A stretch of DNA of 53,685 nt from Brevundimonas sp. UBA7664 (lineage in GTDB: Bacteria; Pseudomonadota; Alphaproteobacteria; Caulobacterales; Caulobacteraceae). Under the pieces are notes generated by a model. It made no database searches. It was given only the letters and a program-made list of their open reading frames with translations, and was not told the origin of the DNA. Shown piece by piece: positions 50,388 to 53,685 of this stretch. Both the position numbers and the translations under genes were made by a program. Positions within the stretch are counted from its first letter, which is position 1; each line of letters opens with the position of its first letter. The DNA lies in contig NZ_DLHQ01000014.1 in the NCBI RefSeq assembly GCF_002483305.1, positions 9,084-62,768 on the forward strand. Reading direction: 5' to 3'.

Positions 50388-50900
50388 CTAGTTCAGCCGC
50401 GCGCCGATCTGGGCGATGGCGGCGTCGAGCAGCGGGTCGGACTTCTGGCCGGCCAGACGGGCGGCGAGGATCTGCTCCGCGGCGCGGGCGGCGAGGTCGG
50501 CGGCGGCGGTCTTGACCTCGGCCACGGCCTGAACCTCGGCCTGGGCGATGCGACGCTCGGCCAGGGCCTGACGGCGGGCGAGGGTCTCTTCCAGCTTGGC
50601 CTTGGCCTCGACTTCCATCAGGCGGGCGTCGGCTTCGGCGGCGGCAAGCATTTCGGCGGCCTGGGCCTCGGCCTCGGCCTTTTCGGTGCGGATCTGGGCC
50701 AGCAGGGCCTCGGCCTCGGCGCGCAGACGGGCGGCCTCGTCGAGCTCGGACTGGATCTTGGCGGCCTTGGCGTCGAGCGCCCCGCCGACCAGCTTCGGCA
50801 CGCCCACGGCGACGCAGACGCCGAAGAACAGCAGCAGGCCGACGGCGACCCAGAGCTCCGGGTTCGACAGGCTGTAAAGATGCGGGTTGAAGAATTCCAT
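50388..50900 (-). CDS. atpF: ATP synthase F0 subunit b
   Basis: A 170-residue stalk subunit: an N-terminal membrane helix at about 13-34 (LWVAVGLLLFFGVCVAVG), then a long Ala/Glu/Arg-rich helix (about 40-150) for the peripheral stalk. Overlaps the b' gene by one base (TGATG). Last gene of the F0 operon. Confidence 0.95.
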   Translation of the reverse strand: MEFFNPHLYSLSNPELWVAVGLLLFFGVCVAVGVPKLVGGALDAKAAKIQSELDEAARLRAEAEALLAQIRTEKAEAEAQAAEMLAAAEADARLMEVEAKAKLEETLARRQALAERRIAQAEVQAVAEVKTAAADLAARAAEQILAARLAGQKSDPLLDAAIAQIGARLN

Positions 50901-51487
50901 CAGGCGGCGCCCTTCACGGCGGCAGAAGCTTCAGCGGCGGTCGGCGCCTTGCCGGTCAGGCGTTCGACGATGGCGGCGGCCGTATCGGAGGCGATGGCGC
51001 CGACATTGGTCATGGCGGCGTCGCGGGTCTTGCCGATGGCGGTCTCGGCCTCGGCGATGCGGGCGTTGACGACGGCTTCTTCCTCGGCGGCGCGGGCGTT
51101 GGCGGTCTCGGTGACGCGAGCCTTGGCGGCGGCGGCCATCGAGCGGGACGAGGCGCGGGCGGCCTCGACCTCGGCCTTGGCGGCCTCAGCCTGGCCGGCG
51201 GCCTCGGCCTGGACCTGACGGGCGGCCGAGACGGCGTCGGCGATGGTGGCGGCGCGCTGGTCGATGACGCCGCGCAGACGCGGCACGAAGACCTTGGCCA
51301 TCAGCCAGTAGAGCAGGGCGAACAGGACGATCAGATAAACGATCTGACCGAACCAGTGCTGGAACTCGAACTGCGGCAGGCCGCCCCCGCCTTCGCCATG
51401 CGTGGCTTCGGTCGAGGCGTGCGTGTCCGCGACGGCGACCGAATGGGGCGCGTCGTGAGTCACTGCGGGTTGAGCGGAATCGGTCAT
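50900..51487 (-). CDS. atpG: ATP synthase F0 subunit b'
   Basis: A 195-residue b-type subunit with a polar, His-rich N-terminus of about 42 residues, a membrane helix (QIVYLIVLFALLYWLM) and a long coiled-coil stalk. Having b and b' as separate genes is typical of alphaproteobacteria and cyanobacteria. I call this copy b' because it comes first after atpE; the symbol atpG follows alphaproteobacterial usage for b' and is not the gamma subunit. Confidence 0.9.
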   Translation of the reverse strand: MTDSAQPAVTHDAPHSVAVADTHASTEATHGEGGGGLPQFEFQHWFGQIVYLIVLFALLYWLMAKVFVPRLRGVIDQRAATIADAVSAARQVQAEAAGQAEAAKAEVEAARASSRSMAAAAKARVTETANARAAEEEAVVNARIAEAETAIGKTRDAAMTNVGAIASDTAAAIVERLTGKAPTAAEASAAVKGAA

Positions 51488-51581
51488 CTGTCGCCTGGGT
51501 TTGGAGCGGTCGATACGTCAGTCAGAAGCGAGGCGGCGACCCGGCCGGAACCGGGCCGCCCCCTCGATCAGAAGGACGAAA

Positions 51582-51848
51582 TCAGCTCGCCGACGTCCAG
51601 AGCAGGATGCCGATGACGAACGACAGGATGCCCAGGGCTTCGGCCAGGGCCGCGCCGACGAACAGGTTGCCGATTTGCGAGCCGGCGGCCGACGGGTTGC
51701 GCAGGGCGCCCGACAGGAAGTTGCCGAAGATGTTGCCGACGCCGATGCCGGCGCCGATCATGCCGGTCATGGCCAGGCCGGCGCCGATGGCGTTGCCGGC
51801 CGAGACGATGGCGGCGGCGTTGGCGGCGGCGATTTGCGGATCAACCAT
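51582..51848 (-). CDS. atpE: ATP synthase F0 subunit c
   Basis: An 88-residue proteolipid that forms the rotor ring. Two helices flank the polar loop SGALRNPSAAGSQ; the proton-binding Glu is in ALAEALGIL of the second. Glycine-rich packing (GAGLAMTGMIGAGIGVG) is in the first. It is about 13 residues longer at the N-terminus than many alphaproteobacterial c subunits, with AGGA before the ATG. Confidence 0.96.
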   Translation of the reverse strand: MVDPQIAAANAAAIVSAGNAIGAGLAMTGMIGAGIGVGNIFGNFLSGALRNPSAAGSQIGNLFVGAALAEALGILSFVIGILLWTSAS

Positions 51849-51896
51849 GGTGTTCAGTCCTGTGAGAGTTGGTTGGTTGGAGAAAAAGCGGGTGGG

Positions 51897-52688
51897 TTAG
51901 TGATGGTCGCTGAGGTTGACCACGTCGTTCAGGTAGACGCAGGTCAGCACGGCGAAGACGAAGGCCTGGAGGAAGGCCACGAGGAACTCCAGCGCGGTCA
52001 GGGCGGTGACCAGGCTGAGCGAAAGCGCGGCGCCCGGCAGGCCGAGGTAGCCCCAGCCGCCCGCGGCGGCCATGGCCCCCAGCGACACGACGAAGCCGGC
52101 GAAGACCTTCAGGGCGACGTGGCCGCCCATCATGTTGCCGAACAGACGAAGGGTGAGCGTCAGGGGGCGCAGCAGGAAGGAGAAGAATTCGATCAGGCCG
52201 ACGATCGGGCGCATCACCAGCGGCGCGCCGGTGGGCCAGAACAGGCCGAGGAATTTCAGGCCGTTCTTTTTGATGCCGATGATCACCACCAGCAGGAAGG
52301 TGATGACGCCGAAGGTGGCGGTCACGGCCAGCTGCGACGTGGCGGTGAAGCTGAGGAACATGCCCAGCATGTTCATCGCCAGGATGAAGGTGAAGACGGT
52401 GAAGACGAACGGGAAATATTTCCGGCCGTCATGGCCGATGATCGATTCGGAGATGCCGTCGATCATGCCGAACAGGGTCTCGCCCACGGCCTGGCCGCGG
52501 CCCGGAACGACCTTGGCGCCCGAGGTGACCAGCTGGAAGAAGCCGACCACCAGCAGGAAGGCGAGGGTCATCGCCAGGTGCGAATTGGTGAAGGCCAGAT
52601 GGACCGTGCCGACGAGCGGCAGAGTCACTTCGCCGAAGTCGAGACCCGGCAGGGGGGTAACCTGGAACTGGTGTAGCGGATCGGCCAT
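51897..52688 (-). CDS. atpB: ATP synthase F0 subunit a
   Basis: A 263-residue polytopic protein forming the proton half-channels. The essential Arg lies in LRLFGNMMGGH. The start is MADPLHQFQVTPL (52688); upstream residues belong to the end of atpI in another frame. Second gene of the operon. Confidence 0.96.
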   Translation of the reverse strand: MADPLHQFQVTPLPGLDFGEVTLPLVGTVHLAFTNSHLAMTLAFLLVVGFFQLVTSGAKVVPGRGQAVGETLFGMIDGISESIIGHDGRKYFPFVFTVFTFILAMNMLGMFLSFTATSQLAVTATFGVITFLLVVIIGIKKNGLKFLGLFWPTGAPLVMRPIVGLIEFFSFLLRPLTLTLRLFGNMMGGHVALKVFAGFVVSLGAMAAAGGWGYLGLPGAALSLSLVTALTALEFLVAFLQAFVFAVLTCVYLNDVVNLSDHH

Positions 52689-52695
52689 CGGGCGA

Positions 52696-53058
52696 TCAGA
52701 CTCCCTGGTCTTCGTCGTCGTCGAAGGGAACCGACTGAGGCTCCCCATGCTGTTTCGCTTCGGCCATCAGGCGTTGCGCCGTGCGCCACGCCATCCACAC
52801 CGAGACGGCGAAGCCCAGAAGGACGCCGCCGATTATTCCCCAGGGCGTCGTCCCGGCGAACCGGTCGATCCCGAAGCCGATCGCCAGACCGACGAAGACG
52901 CCGCCGAACAGATCGGCGAGAATCTTCCAAGCCTGTCCCGCCGCCGCCTGACCAGCGGCCTCGTGAGAGATCTGGCGGGCGGTGCGCGCCTCCAGATCGG
53001 ATGCGCTTTCGTTGAGACGAGCGATCGCCTCTTCGCGCGATTCCGGTGGCAGGGACAT
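52696..53058 (-). CDS. atpI: AtpI-like assembly protein of ATP synthase
   Basis: A 120-residue protein with two membrane helices (about 48-67 and 72-95), GIDRFAGTTPWGIIGG between them, and an acidic C-terminus. It matches AtpI/gene-1-like proteins, which help assemble the c ring. I start at MSLPPESREEAIARL (53058). First gene of the F0 operon. Confidence 0.88.
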   Translation of the reverse strand: MSLPPESREEAIARLNESASDLEARTARQISHEAAGQAAAGQAWKILADLFGGVFVGLAIGFGIDRFAGTTPWGIIGGVLLGFAVSVWMAWRTAQRLMAEAKQHGEPQSVPFDDDEDQGV

Positions 53059-53127
53059 AGGGGCCTCAGCGCCTCTCCGCTGACGTCGAAAGACGGGCGT
53101 CGAGGAGGGTCTGAATTCGGCGCGGAA

Positions 53128-53154
53128 CCTATAGGGGCGACCCGGTTTGGTCAA
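53128..53154 (-). promoter_or_regulatory. predicted atp promoter
   Basis: On the minus strand TTGACC (53154-53149) and TATAGG (53133-53128) are 15 bases apart, about 70 bases upstream of atpI. Both boxes are good although the spacing is slightly short. Confidence 0.5.
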
Positions 53155-53187
53155 GGCGATCGCCCGACTCATTAGTCTTTTGATATC

Positions 53188-53424
53188 TCAAGGGATTATT
53201 GCGTCCGTGCCGGGGTGTGACGTTGTGTTCGTTCGTCCACACGAGCGGCAGGTTGATCGAGGGCAGGCCGCGGGCGCGCCGGTACTGTCGCGCGTGCCAC
53301 TTCTTTTGATGAAAACCCGGCGGAGCTGGCGGAGCCGGCTCATCAACTCGGCGATCATGGCGGCGCGCTGCGCGGGCGGCAGGTCCGGGCCGCGGTCGGG
53401 TCGGGGTTGGCGAGCCTTGGGCAT
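53188..53424 (-). CDS. small basic hypothetical protein
   Basis: A 78-residue protein beginning MPKARQPRPDRGPDL with GGAG five bases before the ATG at 53424. A helical segment (QRAAMIAELMSRLRQLRRVF) is followed by a basic tail. The C-terminal part (CPRSTCRSCGRTNTTSH) has three Cys. No family recognised, and the tail may be a read-through of noncoding DNA. It precedes the atp operon in the same direction. Confidence 0.45.
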   Translation of the reverse strand: MPKARQPRPDRGPDLPPAQRAAMIAELMSRLRQLRRVFIKRSGTRDSTGAPAACPRSTCRSCGRTNTTSHPGTDAIIP

Positions 53425-53685
53425 GGGGTCTCCGTGTGGGATCGAGGAAGGGCGCAGGCGTCGGCGCCGCGCTGTTTCCAGGGCGGTTATGGGAGGCATG
53501 GCGGAGCGCCCGGACCTTCGCCCGGATGAGTAGATAGGAATACCGTTTCGGCGAAAGACAGACGCTCCGCGCGGCGGGTTTTCGACGCGCCGGGGCCGTC
53601 GCCTGTTGTTGGCAGGTGACCCGGTCCGCGCGCCGCGGGCAGGGACGGCGACGACCGTCTCCTGGACCGGACGGGGGTTGTTCCC
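53425..53685. other. no recognised gene at the right end
   Basis: About 260 bases to the window edge. No open frame with a ribosome site or family match; the sequence is GC-rich with some short self-complementary stretches. A gene could begin beyond the edge. Confidence 0.4.

Overview
The window is high-GC DNA from an alphaproteobacterium, most likely a member of the Caulobacteraceae and probably close to Brevundimonas. This rests on several signs: paired b and b' subunits in the F0 operon, a glycine decarboxylase split into GcvPA and GcvPB, a GTTC-N7-GTTC LexA box of the alphaproteobacterial type, a petABC operon with a short Rieske protein, and many compact operons with 1-4 base stop/start overlaps. 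The genus is inferred from general resemblance and was not tested by a search. Almost everything is chromosomal core or common accessory content. I see no prophage, IS element, CRISPR array or plasmid functions.

Region 1 (1-10 kb): the start of the division and cell-wall cluster, on the minus strand: mraZ, rsmH, ftsL, ftsI, murE, each overlapping the next by 4 bases. Its upstream region holds a candidate MraZ operator (four TGGG at exact 10-base spacing over a promoter) and a perfect LexA box. It is followed by two small proteins, the RNase P RNA, a DUF559 gene between 57-base inverted repeats, an AmpD-like amidase, a small membrane protein and SppA. Region 2 (10-16 kb): panD, two secreted SIMPL-domain proteins, a tRNA with CAU anticodon, and a secreted beta-helix protein paired with a Sel1-repeat envelope protein. 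Region 3 (16-26 kb): a free methionine sulfoxide reductase, SDR, CoA-ester lyase and KAS III-like genes, then a minus-strand block with a saccharopine-dehydrogenase-like protein, a DCC protein, RidA and two paralogous M28 peptidases.

Region 4 (26-36 kb): the cytochrome bc1 operon petABC with its own terminator, trmL, a renal-dipeptidase-like M19 enzyme, hemF, a GATase, a monooxygenase-like protein, rlmJ and topoisomerase IB. Region 5 (36-44 kb): kbl-tdh threonine degradation with an OGFr-domain gene, an MliC/DUF4232 lipoprotein, ispH, a secreted protein, argS and an adenine deaminase. Region 6 (44-49 kb): a tandem glycine riboswitch followed by gcvT-gcvH-gcvPA-gcvPB. Threonine degradation by kbl-tdh yields glycine, which the gcv system consumes. 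Region 7 (49-53.7 kb): an FkbM methyltransferase, a membrane protein, and the F0 operon atpI-B-E-F'-F.

No clear new multi-gene system is visible. The most interesting unexplained signals are in the noncoding DNA: the LexA box and MraZ repeats before the division cluster, the inverted-repeat DUF559 unit abutting the rnpB promoter, and several dispersed palindromic repeats, one of which shows compensatory changes in its terminal stem. Among proteins, the beta-helix/Sel1 pair and the MliC-DUF4232 fusion deserve attention.
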